The notes: generated by a model from the sequence alone, not told the origin. A stretch of DNA of 64,000 bases from Methanobacterium_B sp963825335 (GCA_963825335.1 CAWGSP010000001.1:992001-1056000); one strand, 5' to 3'. Positions 1-9,195 are shown, counted from the first letter of the stretch. Numbers and translations: made by a program.

Positions 1-1921
1 TTTACCTGAAGCATCATTTGCAGGTCAGCAGGATACATATCTAAACATAAGGGGTAACGAAGACGTGGTGCGATTTGTTCAAAAATGTTGGGCATCGCTC
101 TTCGAATCCAGGGCTATATTTTACAGGGAAGAAAACAACTTCGACCACTCAAAAGTTTACATTGCTGTTGTTGTTCAGGAAATGGTCAATGCTGATAAAG
201 CAGGTGTTATGTTTACTGTACATCCGTCAACTGGGGAAGAAAAAATTCTTATAGAAGCTGCATGGGGTCTTGGTGAAGGAGTTGTATCTGGGACAGTTAC
301 ACCTGACACTTGTTGGTATGATAAAGAAAAATCTGAAGTACTAGACTACAAGGTCAGCGATAAAAAATCAATGTTCAAACGTGATCCTGACACAGGATAT
401 ACAGTCCAGGTTGATGTTCCAAACGAACTTCGTGAAAAACGAGTTCTCAATGATGATGAAATATCAAAACTGGCAACCCTTGGAAAGAGAATTCAGAACC
501 ACTATGATTTCCCCCAGGACACTGAATGGGCAATTGAAAATGACCAGATTTTCATGTTGCAGTCTAGGCCGGTCACAACCCTCAACATGGGCAAGAATTC
601 CGGAATGTCTGAAGAAGCTGAAGAAAGGAAAATCATTGCTAAAGGACTTGGAGCCAGTCCCGGAATGGCATCTGGAGCAGTTAAAATTGTCAGGAATACC
701 GATGAACTCGATAAGATAGAAGAAGGCGATGTTCTTGTCACAGTAATGACAACACCAGATATGGTGCCTGCAATGAAAAGGGCAGATGGAATAATCACCG
801 ATGAAGGTGGGGTAACTTGTCATGCTGCCATTGTATCGCGGGAACTTGGAATACCATGTGTTGTAGGTACTGGTGATGCAAGCAAAATTCTCAAGGAGAA
901 TTCTCTGGTAACACTCGATGGGGACAAAGGATTTGTTTACGAGGGAAAGCTTAAATCTAAAAGTAAAGATTCACAGTTAAATAATTCTAGCAACACAATC
1001 GTAAACCAGGCACCATTGTTAACTGTTACCGAAGTTAAGGTAAATGTCAGCATGCCCGAAGCAGCACAAAAAGCTGCTGAAACTGGTGCAGACGGTGTAG
1101 GCCTTTTAAGAACCGAGCATATGATGCTTGCACTCGGTGTACATCCAAAGAAATTCATTACCGACGGTAAAGAAGATGAACTCGTCAAAGCACTTGTGGA
1201 AAATATTCTAAAGGTTGCAGACGCATTTTATCCTAAGACTGTATGGTATAGAACTCTAGATGCTCCTACAGATGAATTCCAATCCCTCAAAGGGGGAGAA
1301 GACGAACCTTACGAACACAATCCTATGTTGGGTTGGAGGGGTATTAGAAGGGAATTAGATGAACCTGAAATACTCAAAGCAGAGTTCAAAGCTATTAAAA
1401 AACTTCACGAAGAGGGTTACACCAACATTGGGGTAATGCTTCCCCTTGTACAGCATCCTGATGAACTGAAGGAAGCCAAAAGGATAGCAAGGGAAGTTGG
1501 ACTTAAACCACAAAAGAATATTGAATGGGGTATAATGGTTGAAACTCCTGGAGCAGCACTTACAATAGAAGATTTTATAGCAGAAGGAATTGATTTTGTA
1601 AGCTTTGGAACCAACGATTTAACGCAGTACACCCTAGCAATAGATCGTAACAACGAACATGTAGCAGGCCTGTACTCTGAGAGACACCCTGCAATCATGA
1701 AATTGATTGCCATGGTTATAAAAGAGTGTAACAAGGCAGGGGTTAAAACCAGTATTTGCGGACAGGCAGGTAGTATGCCCGATATAGTGGAGAAACTGGT
1801 TGAGCTAGGAATCACCAGTGTTTCTGCCAACACCGATGCAGTTGCAACAGTAAGAGAAGTAGTCGCACGTGTTGAGAAAAAACTGGTATTAAAAGCCGCT
1901 AGAAAAATGATGCTAGAATAA
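1..1921 (+). CDS. ppsA: Phosphoenolpyruvate synthase (5' end outside window)
   Basis: PEP synthase (pyruvate, water dikinase) makes PEP from pyruvate and ATP, the entry to gluconeogenesis in autotrophic methanogens. The frame is open from base 2 and runs through the GTG at 65, so the gene begins upstream and about 639 residues are visible. In order these are the end of the ATP-grasp/PPDK N-terminal domain, the phosphohistidine swivel domain with GGVTCHAAIVSRELGIP (catalytic His codon at 821), and the PEP-utilising TIM barrel, including GVGLLRTEHM, SFGTNDLTQY and SICGQAGS near the end. The swivel motif with Thr-Cys-His is typical of PpsA rather than PPDK or enzyme I. An inverted repeat with a T run follows the stop. 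No truncation or frameshift is seen in the visible part. Confidence 0.95.
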   Translation, partial: LPEASFAGQQDTYLNIRGNEDVVRFVQKCWASLFESRAIFYREENNFDHSKVYIAVVVQEMVNADKAGVMFTVHPSTGEEKILIEAAWGLGEGVVSGTVTPDTCWYDKEKSEVLDYKVSDKKSMFKRDPDTGYTVQVDVPNELREKRVLNDDEISKLATLGKRIQNHYDFPQDTEWAIENDQIFMLQSRPVTTLNMGKNSGMSEEAEERKIIAKGLGASPGMASGAVKIVRNTDELDKIEEGDVLVTVMTTPDMVPAMKRADGIITDEGGVTCHAAIVSRELGIPCVVGTGDASKILKENSLVTLDGDKGFVYEGKLKSKSKDSQLNNSSNTIVNQAPLLTVTEVKVNVSMPEAAQKAAETGADGVGLLRTEHMMLALGVHPKKFITDGKEDELVKALVENILKVADAFYPKTVWYRTLDAPTDEFQSLKGGEDEPYEHNPMLGWRGIRRELDEPEILKAEFKAIKKLHEEGYTNIGVMLPLVQHPDELKEAKRIAREVGLKPQKNIEWGIMVETPGAALTIEDFIAEGIDFVSFGTNDLTQYTLAIDRNNEHVAGLYSERHPAIMKLIAMVIKECNKAGVKTSICGQAGSMPDIVEKLVELGITSVSANTDAVATVREVVARVEKKLVLKAARKMMLE

Positions 1922-1943
1922 ACCATACAATTTGGATCTTTAA

Positions 1944-1973
1944 GGAGTTGAAATAACTCCTCTATATTTTTTT
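1944..1973 (+). terminator. Stem-loop plus oligo-T terminator after ppsA
   Basis: Perfect 6-bp inverted repeat GGAGTT / AACTCC (1944-1949 and 1955-1960, loop of 5) followed within a few bases by a run of T. It lies 22 bases after the ppsA stop and before the mfnA leader. Archaeal termination mainly needs the T run, so the hairpin may be incidental, but the placement fits a terminator. Confidence 0.55.
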
Positions 1974-2035
1974 AAATTATTAAAATTTCGAAATATACTA
2001 ATTTTTCATATAACTAATACCAATCAGGGATTATC

Positions 2036-3199
2036 ATGGAAGATAAGGGAATATCGGAAACTGAAGTTTTCAACCAACTCAAAAAATACAAAAAGAATGA
2101 TATGACCTACAGATCAGGTAGAATACTCGGCTCCATGTGTACATCTCCACACCCAATAGGTTTGAAAGCATATGAACTATTTATAGAATCAAATCTGGGA
2201 GATCCGGGCTTATTTAAGGGCACAAAGGCCATTGAAAACGAAGTTATTACACAGTTGGGTGTTTTATTAGGTCGGAAGGAAGTACATGGGTACATAATAA
2301 CAGGTGGAACAGAAGCAAATATAATGGCTATGAGGGCAGCTCGTAATGTAGCCCAATTAGATGATCCGGATATAAAACACCCGGAAATCATAATACCTAA
2401 ATCAGCACATTTTTCCTTTAAAAAAGCAGCAGATATGTTGTGTCTTAACATATGTGAAGCCGAACTCGATGAGAACTACCGGGTTGATATAAATTCTGTT
2501 GAAAATTTAATATCAGACAACACCGTTGCTGTGGTTGCTGTGGCAGGAACAACAGAGCTGGGTAAAATTGACCCTGTGTCGGATATTTCGGATATGTGCC
2601 TTGAAAATAATATTTATCTACATGTTGACGCAGCGTTTGGTGGATTTTCCATACCTTTCCTCGATGGAGTAGGCCACAATATGCCGAAATTTGGTTTTGA
2701 ACTGGAGGGGGTGTGTTCCATAACTATCGATCCTCATAAAATGGGATTGGCACCCATACCAACAGGGGGTATTCTATTCCGAGAAAAAAGGTACTTGAAG
2801 GCAATTAGTATCGAAACACCGTATTTAACAGAAGAGACACAATCAACTATTGTGGGAACCAGAACTGGAGCAGCATCAGCAGCAACATGGGCTCTAATGC
2901 AATACCTTGGAAGGGACGGTTACAAGAAAATTTCCAAACAATGCATGGAAATGACGGCTATACTCTATAAAGGTTTGATAGACTCAGGCTTTGAAGTTGT
3001 TACAGAACCTCAATTAAATATAATTGCTTTCACCTCCTCTGAACTAGCAGTAGATGACCTGGCTGAAAGACTTGCAGTAAGAGGATGGGCCGTTTCAATA
3101 TCGTCATACCCGCGGGCCATAAGGATCATTGTAATGCCACACATCAAGGAAGAGCATATTAAAGCATTTTTAAGTGATCTCGTTGACATTAGGGAATAA
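2036..3199 (+). CDS. mfnA: L-tyrosine / L-aspartate decarboxylase MfnA
   Basis: A PLP-dependent group II decarboxylase of 387 residues. In methanogens MfnA makes tyramine for methanofuran and can make beta-alanine for coenzyme A. Visible signatures are the substrate and PLP region TGGTEANIMAMRAARN (about 89-104), the ring-stacking His125 in SAHFSFKKA, the PLP-nitrogen Asp198 in HVDAA, and the Schiff-base Lys235 in IDPHKMG. The length matches archaeal MfnA and is shorter than the bacterial glutamate decarboxylases, one of which (31058-32458) is also in this window. The ATG at 2036 is the first start in frame, and an AT-rich TATA-like stretch lies near 1990. The fumarase beta gene starts 3 bases after the stop, so the two are probably co-transcribed. 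Confidence 0.93.
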   Translation: MEDKGISETEVFNQLKKYKKNDMTYRSGRILGSMCTSPHPIGLKAYELFIESNLGDPGLFKGTKAIENEVITQLGVLLGRKEVHGYIITGGTEANIMAMRAARNVAQLDDPDIKHPEIIIPKSAHFSFKKAADMLCLNICEAELDENYRVDINSVENLISDNTVAVVAVAGTTELGKIDPVSDISDMCLENNIYLHVDAAFGGFSIPFLDGVGHNMPKFGFELEGVCSITIDPHKMGLAPIPTGGILFREKRYLKAISIETPYLTEETQSTIVGTRTGAASAATWALMQYLGRDGYKKISKQCMEMTAILYKGLIDSGFEVVTEPQLNIIAFTSSELAVDDLAERLAVRGWAVSISSYPRAIRIIVMPHIKEEHIKAFLSDLVDIRE

Positions 3200-3202
3200 A
3201 TT

Positions 3203-3727
3203 GTGAAGAAGTTGGTAAACACAATGAAAATTATAAAACGAGTAAACACTCCAATAGATGCTCAAATGATAGAAACTCTTGTTGTTGGGGATAAAATCGA
3301 GATATTTGGAACTATTTTAACTGGCAGAGATGCTGCACTTCCTAAACTGGTTAAGTCTATTAAAAATGGGGAATGTCTTGTTGATGTTAAAGGATCTGTA
3401 ATTATGCACACAGCTGTTAGTGATGCGGGCATATCTCCAACCACAAGCAATAAAGAAGAGATTGAGGAAAGTATACCATTCCTTGCCAAATCTGGTGTTA
3501 AAATTCATCTGGGAAAAGGTTCGTTAAAGGAGTGTACAGTTAAATATTTGGACAAATATAATTCAATCTTTGCTGTTACTCCGCCAGCTGCAGCATTATT
3601 AACGAGTAAGATTGTTTCAAGGAAAGTTGTTGCGTTTGAAGAAGAAGGAATGGAAGCAATAAATTTGTTGGAAGTACGTGGTTTACCATGTGTAGTTGCA
3701 GCAGCACATGGTGATTCTATTTATTAA
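3203..3727 (+). CDS. fumB: Fumarate hydratase class I, beta subunit
   Basis: The C-terminal-type subunit of a two-subunit, iron-sulfur class I fumarase, which interconverts fumarate and malate in the partial TCA route. About 174 residues. VGDKIEIFGTILTGRDAALPKLVK near the N-terminus and TPPAAALLTSKI followed by EEEGMEAINLLEVRGLP at the C-terminus match the beta-subunit fold. The GTG at 3203 has an AGGGA element 7 bases before it; ATG 3224 is an alternative start seven codons in. The gene follows mfnA by 3 bases. Its partner alpha subunit is not adjacent: it is on the minus strand at 59994-60839. A separate class II fumarase is at 36179-37570. Confidence 0.9.
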   Translation: MKKLVNTMKIIKRVNTPIDAQMIETLVVGDKIEIFGTILTGRDAALPKLVKSIKNGECLVDVKGSVIMHTAVSDAGISPTTSNKEEIEESIPFLAKSGVKIHLGKGSLKECTVKYLDKYNSIFAVTPPAAALLTSKIVSRKVVAFEEEGMEAINLLEVRGLPCVVAAAHGDSIY

Positions 3728-3767
3728 TTTATATAGATAAAAAAAAGATTGGATATTAAAAACATCA

Positions 3768-4403
3768 TTAATCTGGCTTTCCAAAGCACAAGTCTCCTGC
3801 ATCTCCAAGTCCCGGCACAACATACCCTTTACTGTTGACCTCAGGGTCTATTGCACAAGTATAGATTTCGAGATCTGGATGTAGTTCTGTTATCTTGTTT
3901 ATGCCTTCTTTTGAAGCTATTAAATTAAAGAAGATCAAACGTTTAGGGATGCCATGATCTTTTAGATCGTTTATTACCGTGTTGAGGGTGTTCCCTGTTG
4001 CAAGCATTGGATCGGCGACTATTACTATCTTGCCTGTAAGTTTTGGTATCCTCATGTAATTCATGGTTACTTCATATGGGTGTTCATTCCCACGCAATGC
4101 ACCCACAAAACCGCAATTTGCATCGCTGAAAACATTCATTATCCCGTTAACAAAGGGCATTGCGGCTCGCAGAATATTTATTACCACGATATTGTCCACA
4201 TCATTGATAATAATTCCATCAGCAATTCCTAAAGGAGTTTTAACTGTTATATCCTTCTTTTCAAGGGTTTTCGAGAATTCATAACTCATGAACCTTCCAA
4301 TTTCACACATTTCAGCCCTGAAATTTGATCGATGGATCCCTTCTACCCTCATATTTGTGATTTTCTCTTGTACAAGTATATGTCCTACAACTGTAACTGC
4401 CAT
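3768..4403 (-). CDS. upp: Uracil phosphoribosyltransferase
   Basis: Joins uracil to PRPP to give UMP, the pyrimidine salvage step. The PRPP-binding loop is VIVADPMLATGNTLNTVI in the second half. The C-terminus GLGDAGDLCFGKPD is the uracil-binding end typical of Upp. Another in-frame ATG lies at 4421, but ATG 4403 (MAVTVVG) has GGTGG-type Shine-Dalgarno sequence just upstream inside the longer reading, so it is preferred; this gives 211 residues. The gene converges on fumB with only 40 bases between them. A cytosine deaminase that would supply uracil is at 10337-10792. Confidence 0.92.
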   Translation of the reverse strand: MAVTVVGHILVQEKITNMRVEGIHRSNFRAEMCEIGRFMSYEFSKTLEKKDITVKTPLGIADGIIINDVDNIVVINILRAAMPFVNGIMNVFSDANCGFVGALRGNEHPYEVTMNYMRIPKLTGKIVIVADPMLATGNTLNTVINDLKDHGIPKRLIFFNLIASKEGINKITELHPDLEIYTCAIDPEVNSKGYVVPGLGDAGDLCFGKPD

Positions 4404-4585
4404 AATAACCACACCACCCATAATTTGAAAAAAACAATCATTTAAACTGCATAGATTTCATCATTGTACTAAAATTTTTAAGGATTATTCGTATTATTAT
4501 ATGTTTCAATACAGAATGGATTAATATTCAAACAACAAAACCATATTTTTTATCTGGTTTATAAAACCATCATTGAATGACTGCT

Positions 4586-5156
4586 CTATATTTTTCTGTT
4601 CTGATTATTTTCCATGGCTTCAGATGTTTTATGTGTTAAAACATGTTTTCCATGTGCTGTTGGGAGAACTTCTAGTTCGCCGCCACCAAATTTTATATCA
4701 TATTCTTTCCCTTCGAATAAAGTGTGGAGGAATATGGAAAGGGCAGCAACTTCTGAGTGTGGTTGATTTGTTACAGAAACATTCCAGTTGGCTTCTTGAT
4801 ACACCTGTGATGGAACTCTAGAGCCACCAACAACAATCAGTTTATTGTTTGATGATCTTCTTATCTCATTGGTAACTTCCTGGACAGCTTCGCCGTACAT
4901 TGTGAGATGAACAACATCTCCACCCGCTTTTTTCCAATTTTGTATGAATTTATCCCAATTTTTACAATAATCGATTCTCGAAATCTCCTCCCCATCGTTT
5001 AACAACATCCCTAACATTTTCCATTAGCTTTTTATCTTCATCACCGCTTAATATTATCTTGGAAGCTCCAAATGCACGAGCTGTTAAACAGACATGTGTT
5101 GTTATCCTGGCATCTCGTGCCATTCTATGATCTAATCTTAAAACATAAACTTTCAT
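4586..5156 (-). pseudogene. tRNA (cytidine(56)-2'-O)-methyltransferase Trm56, single-base frameshift
   Basis: Trm56 is the archaeal SPOUT-class enzyme that 2'-O-methylates C56 in the tRNA T-loop. The first part (from ATG 5156, with AAGGTGG upstream) reads MKVYVLRLDHRMARDARITT and ends in VKRWGGDFENRLL at a stop at 4962. The second part continues in another frame as IDYCKNWDKFIQNWKKAGGD, VVHLTMYG, LIVVGGSRVPSQVY and VTNQPHSEVAALSIFL. Removing one A (minus strand, position 4975 or 4976, in CGAGAATCGAT) restores WGGDFEIDYCKNW and one 189-residue protein, the usual length. Everything else is intact, so this is either a very recent mutation, a sequencing error, or a programmed event. The last is least likely, as there is no slippery heptamer. 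Confidence 0.85.
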
Positions 5157-5254
5157 GATAACCACCTTATAATTGATTTAATTACAGTCAAAACAGTTTT
5201 GATTGCAATGTTAATTTTTTTTTATCAGAAGCATGATTCTATATCTTTTTGAAT

Positions 5255-6034
5255 CTAGATGGTTAATATTGCAACCATCAACACCAGTGCAACCATTCTT
5301 GCGACTTCATTTGAAGTTCCCAAGATATCTCCAGTAGCATATGTAAAATTTTTCTTCGCAACAAATGCTATAAAAGCTCCTGCAAATAGTCCTCCGACAA
5401 CTCCTATGATTCCGACATTGTGGAATGCTAAAAATCCAATGAGAGATGTTAAAATCAAGGATGCTAACAATTTTTTCTTGTTCATGGATTCAATGAAGGA
5501 TCTGCCTGTGCCGTTTGGAAATGGTTCTGAGAATGTTGCACATGTAACAATACCTAATTTTGCTGCCATTTCAGAAATTAGGAGAATATAAAATATAAAT
5601 GCAGCTGGAGCCGATCCTATGGCTGAGAATGTAATTAAGGCAACCATGATTAGGTAGGCAATGCCGCCTGTTCCAATTCTTTTGTCTCTCATGACTTCTA
5701 TTTTTTTTTCAGGGTTTCCATGGACCATCATGCCATCACCAAAATCGACTAGGCCGTCAAGATGGTGAAATCCAGTTAACCATATTGAAAAACTGTAAAT
5801 CAATGCAGCAGCTATCAGTGAGGGTAGGTGAAACAGATCGATCAGTATGAATCCCACAGCACCAACGATTAACCCGATCCCAGCACCTATCATAGGCCAG
5901 ATCCATGTAAATTTTGCCATTTCATCGATGCTTGTGTGAATATTTAGGGGTAGTATGGTTGAGAAGGATATCAAACCAAAGAACCCATCGATCCAATTCA
6001 TTTTTTTATCATGATCATCAAGACTGCTGTCCAT
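5255..6034 (-). CDS. cobS: Adenosylcobinamide-GDP ribazoletransferase (cobalamin synthase)
   Basis: CobS is an integral membrane enzyme that joins adenosylcobinamide-GDP to alpha-ribazole or its phosphate at the end of corrinoid assembly. Around 260 residues with several hydrophobic segments. The family signature is WLTGFHHLDGLVDFGDGMMV with HGNPEKKIEVMRDKRIGTGG after it (acidic metal-binding residues). An ATG at 6049 directly abuts the stop of the upstream cbiS gene, but ATG 6034 has GTGGGG upstream and is preferred. It forms a corrinoid salvage pair with cbiS, on the same strand. Confidence 0.92.
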   Translation of the reverse strand: MDSSLDDHDKKMNWIDGFFGLISFSTILPLNIHTSIDEMAKFTWIWPMIGAGIGLIVGAVGFILIDLFHLPSLIAAALIYSFSIWLTGFHHLDGLVDFGDGMMVHGNPEKKIEVMRDKRIGTGGIAYLIMVALITFSAIGSAPAAFIFYILLISEMAAKLGIVTCATFSEPFPNGTGRSFIESMNKKKLLASLILTSLIGFLAFHNVGIIGVVGGLFAGAFIAFVAKKNFTYATGDILGTSNEVARMVALVLMVAILTI

Positions 6035-6049
6035 TTTTTTGCCCCACAT

Positions 6050-7123
6050 CTACACTTCGAATATCTTTGACATACAACCCGCAACCAATCCAGCAAAGAC
6101 ATCATCAAGGACAGGCCCTAATTTACTTATGATACCTGGTTTAGCTTCATCATATCTTTTAAAATTGAATATAGCTTTAGTGCCGGCTATTTGATTTGCA
6201 ACCGACATTCCAAAAACTTCATCCGAATACAGGTAGGCCGGATCATCGTCAACATCAACACCAAGAACCCTGTGTTTTTCATAGTCTTCCTCCAACCTTA
6301 TACCTGCAATTATGAATGATACAACATTAAGATCATTTAATGAGTGAAGTATCTGTTTTTTAAGTTTAATACGCATATCTGGACTTTCATCCACACCTAC
6401 AACGAGTTCCATGCCAGCATCTACCAGATCATCTACACCAACACCAACATCGTTCATATAGCCCAGGACTCCCTTTGGAAATCCTACCCTTTTCAGAGCA
6501 TTCTCAACAGCTTTTCTAACACAATTTTGAAGGTCTTGATTCAATTCATCAGTATTTTGAGCGGTCACTCCCTGACCTTTGCATGCGAGTAAAATAGATT
6601 CATTATCTTCTAGTGTGAGTGGATCGAATGAAAAATGGTTAATAACCCCAACATCCCACATAGCAGCTAATTTAGCATCAATTATTGACTTAAACAGTTT
6701 TACAAGAGTTTTTTGGTCTAACTCTCCATTAACGAACACAAGGACACTGAGGAATAATTGCTTTTGTTGATGTGCTAGCGCCAGTACTGTTACATCGCCA
6801 ACAGTAACATCAACAAATTTACCCAGATCTAACGGGCTCAAAATAGCAACTGCATCGTTATCTAATCCATTGTACTTCAAGATAGCAGAAATATATTCAT
6901 TTTTTTCTTTGTTCAATTCCTCTTTATTTACTTCACCCTCATCGTAGGCTAAAGGGTGGTCCTTGTTGTTTAGTCCATGAATCAAGATAGATTTTACATT
7001 TCCAACCCCTTCTCCAATGATGGTATTTCCAATGGTTAGGAATCCTTTGTCTCTTTGAATTAATGTGGTGTGTTTGTTATTTTTAATATTGATATCATCT
7101 ATGCAGATATTCTTTTTCGTCAA
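6050..7123 (-). CDS. cbiS: CbiS: adenosylcobinamide amidohydrolase fused to alpha-ribazole phosphatase
   Basis: Two domains are seen. Residues 1 to about 220 resemble CbiZ, which cleaves the aminopropanol side chain of adenosylcobinamide so that archaea can salvage incomplete corrinoids; examples are IGNTIIGEGVGNVKSILIHG, GDVTVLALAH and INHFSFDPLTL. The last 140 residues resemble the PgpA-type phosphatase fold of CobZ, which removes phosphate from alpha-ribazole phosphate: VVGVDESPDMRIKLKK, DEVFGMSVANQIAGT and LGPVLDDVFAGLVAG. A bifunctional CbiS of this order is known from Methanopyrus. A GTG start is possible at 7132, but GGTGAT placed 5 bases before TTG 7123 makes TTG the better start. The stop abuts cobS. 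Confidence 0.8.
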   Translation of the reverse strand: MTKKNICIDDINIKNNKHTTLIQRDKGFLTIGNTIIGEGVGNVKSILIHGLNNKDHPLAYDEGEVNKEELNKEKNEYISAILKYNGLDNDAVAILSPLDLGKFVDVTVGDVTVLALAHQQKQLFLSVLVFVNGELDQKTLVKLFKSIIDAKLAAMWDVGVINHFSFDPLTLEDNESILLACKGQGVTAQNTDELNQDLQNCVRKAVENALKRVGFPKGVLGYMNDVGVGVDDLVDAGMELVVGVDESPDMRIKLKKQILHSLNDLNVVSFIIAGIRLEEDYEKHRVLGVDVDDDPAYLYSDEVFGMSVANQIAGTKAIFNFKRYDEAKPGIISKLGPVLDDVFAGLVAGCMSKIFEV

Positions 7124-7154
7124 AAAAATCACCGTGTTAAAGTTATAATGGCTG

Positions 7155-8345
7155 TTAATGTTTGTATTCAGATTTGAATCTTAATGGGTCGAATATGTCT
7201 GCGAATTCACTATCTTTAGAATCTATGAGATCGGTTATGACCATGGCAGATGTTGTACCGTTGTTCATTCCCCAAAATCCAAACCCTGTAGCAACATAAA
7301 CACCTTCGATTGAAGTCATCCCGATCATAGGCAAACCATCGTCACTTCTACTGTCATGGCTTGACCAGTGATATTCTATAGATTCAACAGAAAGATGTTG
7401 GCGGGCATAATTTTCAAGGCGTTTATAATATGTATTTCTGTCTTCAACATCTATTTCACTATGTTCTCCAGCTACAATAACCATTTTTCCCCTTTTTGTA
7501 GGTGTTGTACGGAAGGTGTGAACTGGATCGAAATCAATGAAGAGTCCATCTGGAAATTCATCATTTGTGTATAATCCTATCACATATGAACGTGCGGGAT
7601 TTAAGTTATTCTTGAGCCCATCTGGATCATAAATTGGAGTATGGGTTGTAACAACAACTTTATCTGCCCTAATCGAACCCCTATCTGTGATCACTTCTTT
7701 AATATCTCCGGGTTCTACGGTTATTGCACGAGTTTTTTCAAAAACAAAAGATCCTTCTCCGGGCAAATTCTCTGCCAATTCAAGTAAATATTTTCTTGGA
7801 TGAAACTGTCCTTGATTTTCGTATTTTAATGCAATCGATGTTTCAAACGGGAGGGGAACATTATCGGTCAATGATACCGTTAATCCCAATTCTTTAGCAG
7901 CTTCAAATTCATCTTTGATCATTCCCACTTTCTCATTTGATTCTGTGTAGATGTAGAGAGGTGTTCGAACAAATTCACAGTCAATATTTTTACTAGATAC
8001 GATATCTGCTATTTTATCTAGGGATTTCTCATTGGCAATTGCATATTTACGAGATTTATCTTTCCCTAAACTTTTTAACATTGAACTGTAGATCATGTTG
8101 GGTGCGACGCTTATCTTCGCGGTTGTTCCTACTGTAACATCTTTTATTATTCTGTCAGATTCAATTACGGCAACACTATACCCCAAATCCTTTAATAATG
8201 TGGCTGTTGTAATACCTGCAATTCCCCCACCTAATATTACAACATCTACTTTTAGCCCTTCCTGAAGAGGAGGAAAATTTGTTGCAGGGCACATTTCAAG
8301 CCAGAATGAATCTAACTTATCTTTTGATTTGTTTACATTTGTCAT
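7155..8345 (-). CDS. FAD-dependent oxidoreductase (DAO family)
   Basis: About 396 residues. The N-terminal Rossmann FAD site is VDVVILGGGIAGITTATLL, preceded by a SFWLEMCPATNFPPLQEGL segment seen in glycine/D-amino-acid oxidase-like proteins that often carry a C-terminal Rieske domain. Near the C-terminus SIEGVYVATGFGFWGMNNG is the second FAD contact. No Rieske cysteine/histidine pairs follow, so this copy is the oxidoreductase alone. Substrate cannot be told. The start is set at ATG 8345 (MTNVNKS); a TTG five codons upstream is possible. The gene follows an AT-rich divergent spacer to the gene at 8522. Confidence 0.75.
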   Translation of the reverse strand: MTNVNKSKDKLDSFWLEMCPATNFPPLQEGLKVDVVILGGGIAGITTATLLKDLGYSVAVIESDRIIKDVTVGTTAKISVAPNMIYSSMLKSLGKDKSRKYAIANEKSLDKIADIVSSKNIDCEFVRTPLYIYTESNEKVGMIKDEFEAAKELGLTVSLTDNVPLPFETSIALKYENQGQFHPRKYLLELAENLPGEGSFVFEKTRAITVEPGDIKEVITDRGSIRADKVVVTTHTPIYDPDGLKNNLNPARSYVIGLYTNDEFPDGLFIDFDPVHTFRTTPTKRGKMVIVAGEHSEIDVEDRNTYYKRLENYARQHLSVESIEYHWSSHDSRSDDGLPMIGMTSIEGVYVATGFGFWGMNNGTTSAMVITDLIDSKDSEFADIFDPLRFKSEYKH

Positions 8346-8521
8346 GATTCTGACATCCAAAAAAATTTATTACAATAATATTATAATTTACTCGTGATTG
8401 CATAAAAGTTATACACAATTTTGTTATTTGATTTGTTTATGGTTCAATCCTTTGTTTTATTTTTAGCTTTATAGATAAATTATTAAGAATGTTATAACAT
8501 AATAGAAACTGTGGTGATTGC

Positions 8522-9028
8522 ATGAAACTACATCTACGCGTCTTTGTTGAGATTGAAAACTTAGGAAAGGCTATGAATGCCCTTACAGATGCTGGAATTA
8601 CAGGATTTTATATTTTAGAATACAGGGGTATGTCCCCTCAAGATTGGAAAGGATTTGTAATTAAGGAAGATCCAAAGTCCACCATTGGATTAATAAGGGA
8701 TTATGCCAAGGATGCAATTCTTGTTTGTAGTGTTGTTGATGAAGATAAGGTGGATAAAATAGTAGAATCAGTACAATCGGCGTTAGAAGGCGAAAAATAT
8801 ACTATTTTGGAAGTCCCAATCAGACGGATTATAATAAGTTACGGTGGCAGTAAGAAGAAGACCGATGAGCGGGCTGAGCCATGGCTTTTTGAGAAGGAAG
8901 CTATGTGTTTTAACTGTGGTGAAATGGCACTTCAAAAAATACGTATAGGCGAAAATAAAGCCAAAATACGATGTAACAACTGTGGTATATCCCGTGATTA
9001 CGCACTCAATTGTGATGAACAAAAGTAA
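8522..9028 (+). CDS. PII-like fold protein with C-terminal zinc ribbon (MJ1244-like family)
   Basis: A 168-residue protein. Residues 1-110 have the alternating beta-alpha-beta pattern of the PII/GlnB-like ferredoxin fold (MKLHLRVFVEIENLGKAMNAL; VVDEDKVDKIVESVQSAL). The C-terminus has CFNCGEMALQKIRI and IRCNNCG, two CxxC knuckles that should bind one zinc. The family appears to be conserved in hydrogenotrophic methanogens without a known biochemical role; the assignment to it is from memory of the pattern. GTGATTGC precedes the ATG. It is unrelated in sequence to the true NifI proteins at 16560-17267. Confidence 0.6.
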   Translation: MKLHLRVFVEIENLGKAMNALTDAGITGFYILEYRGMSPQDWKGFVIKEDPKSTIGLIRDYAKDAILVCSVVDEDKVDKIVESVQSALEGEKYTILEVPIRRIIISYGGSKKKTDERAEPWLFEKEAMCFNCGEMALQKIRIGENKAKIRCNNCGISRDYALNCDEQK

Positions 9029-9111
9029 AATGGAACTTTAAATCATCCATGTATGCTCAAAGTCCAGAACAAATAGGGGTATCAATAATAAAATCAAATT
9101 TTTTATTAAAT

Positions 9112-9195
9112 TTATATGTGATGCAGGATGAAAGTCACGAGATAATAAAATATGATAGCTATGATTAAGATTAGTGCTAAGGATCTGTTGTCCAT
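9112..9195 (-). CDS. 27-residue single-span membrane peptide
   Basis: A short frame not usually called. It starts at ATG 9195 with AAGGAG placed 11 bases upstream, a strong ribosome binding site in an otherwise empty AT-rich spacer. The product begins MDNRSLALILIIAIIFYY and ends in HHI: a single hydrophobic helix with a short charged N-terminus. No homologue is recognised. The Shine-Dalgarno match and clean hydrophobic profile are the only support. Confidence 0.4.
   Translation of the reverse strand: MDNRSLALILIIAIIFYYLVTFILHHI

Noticed and set aside
4586..5156. Programmed frameshifting in trm56
   Set aside because: No slippery heptamer or downstream structure was evident; a one-base insertion explains the break.
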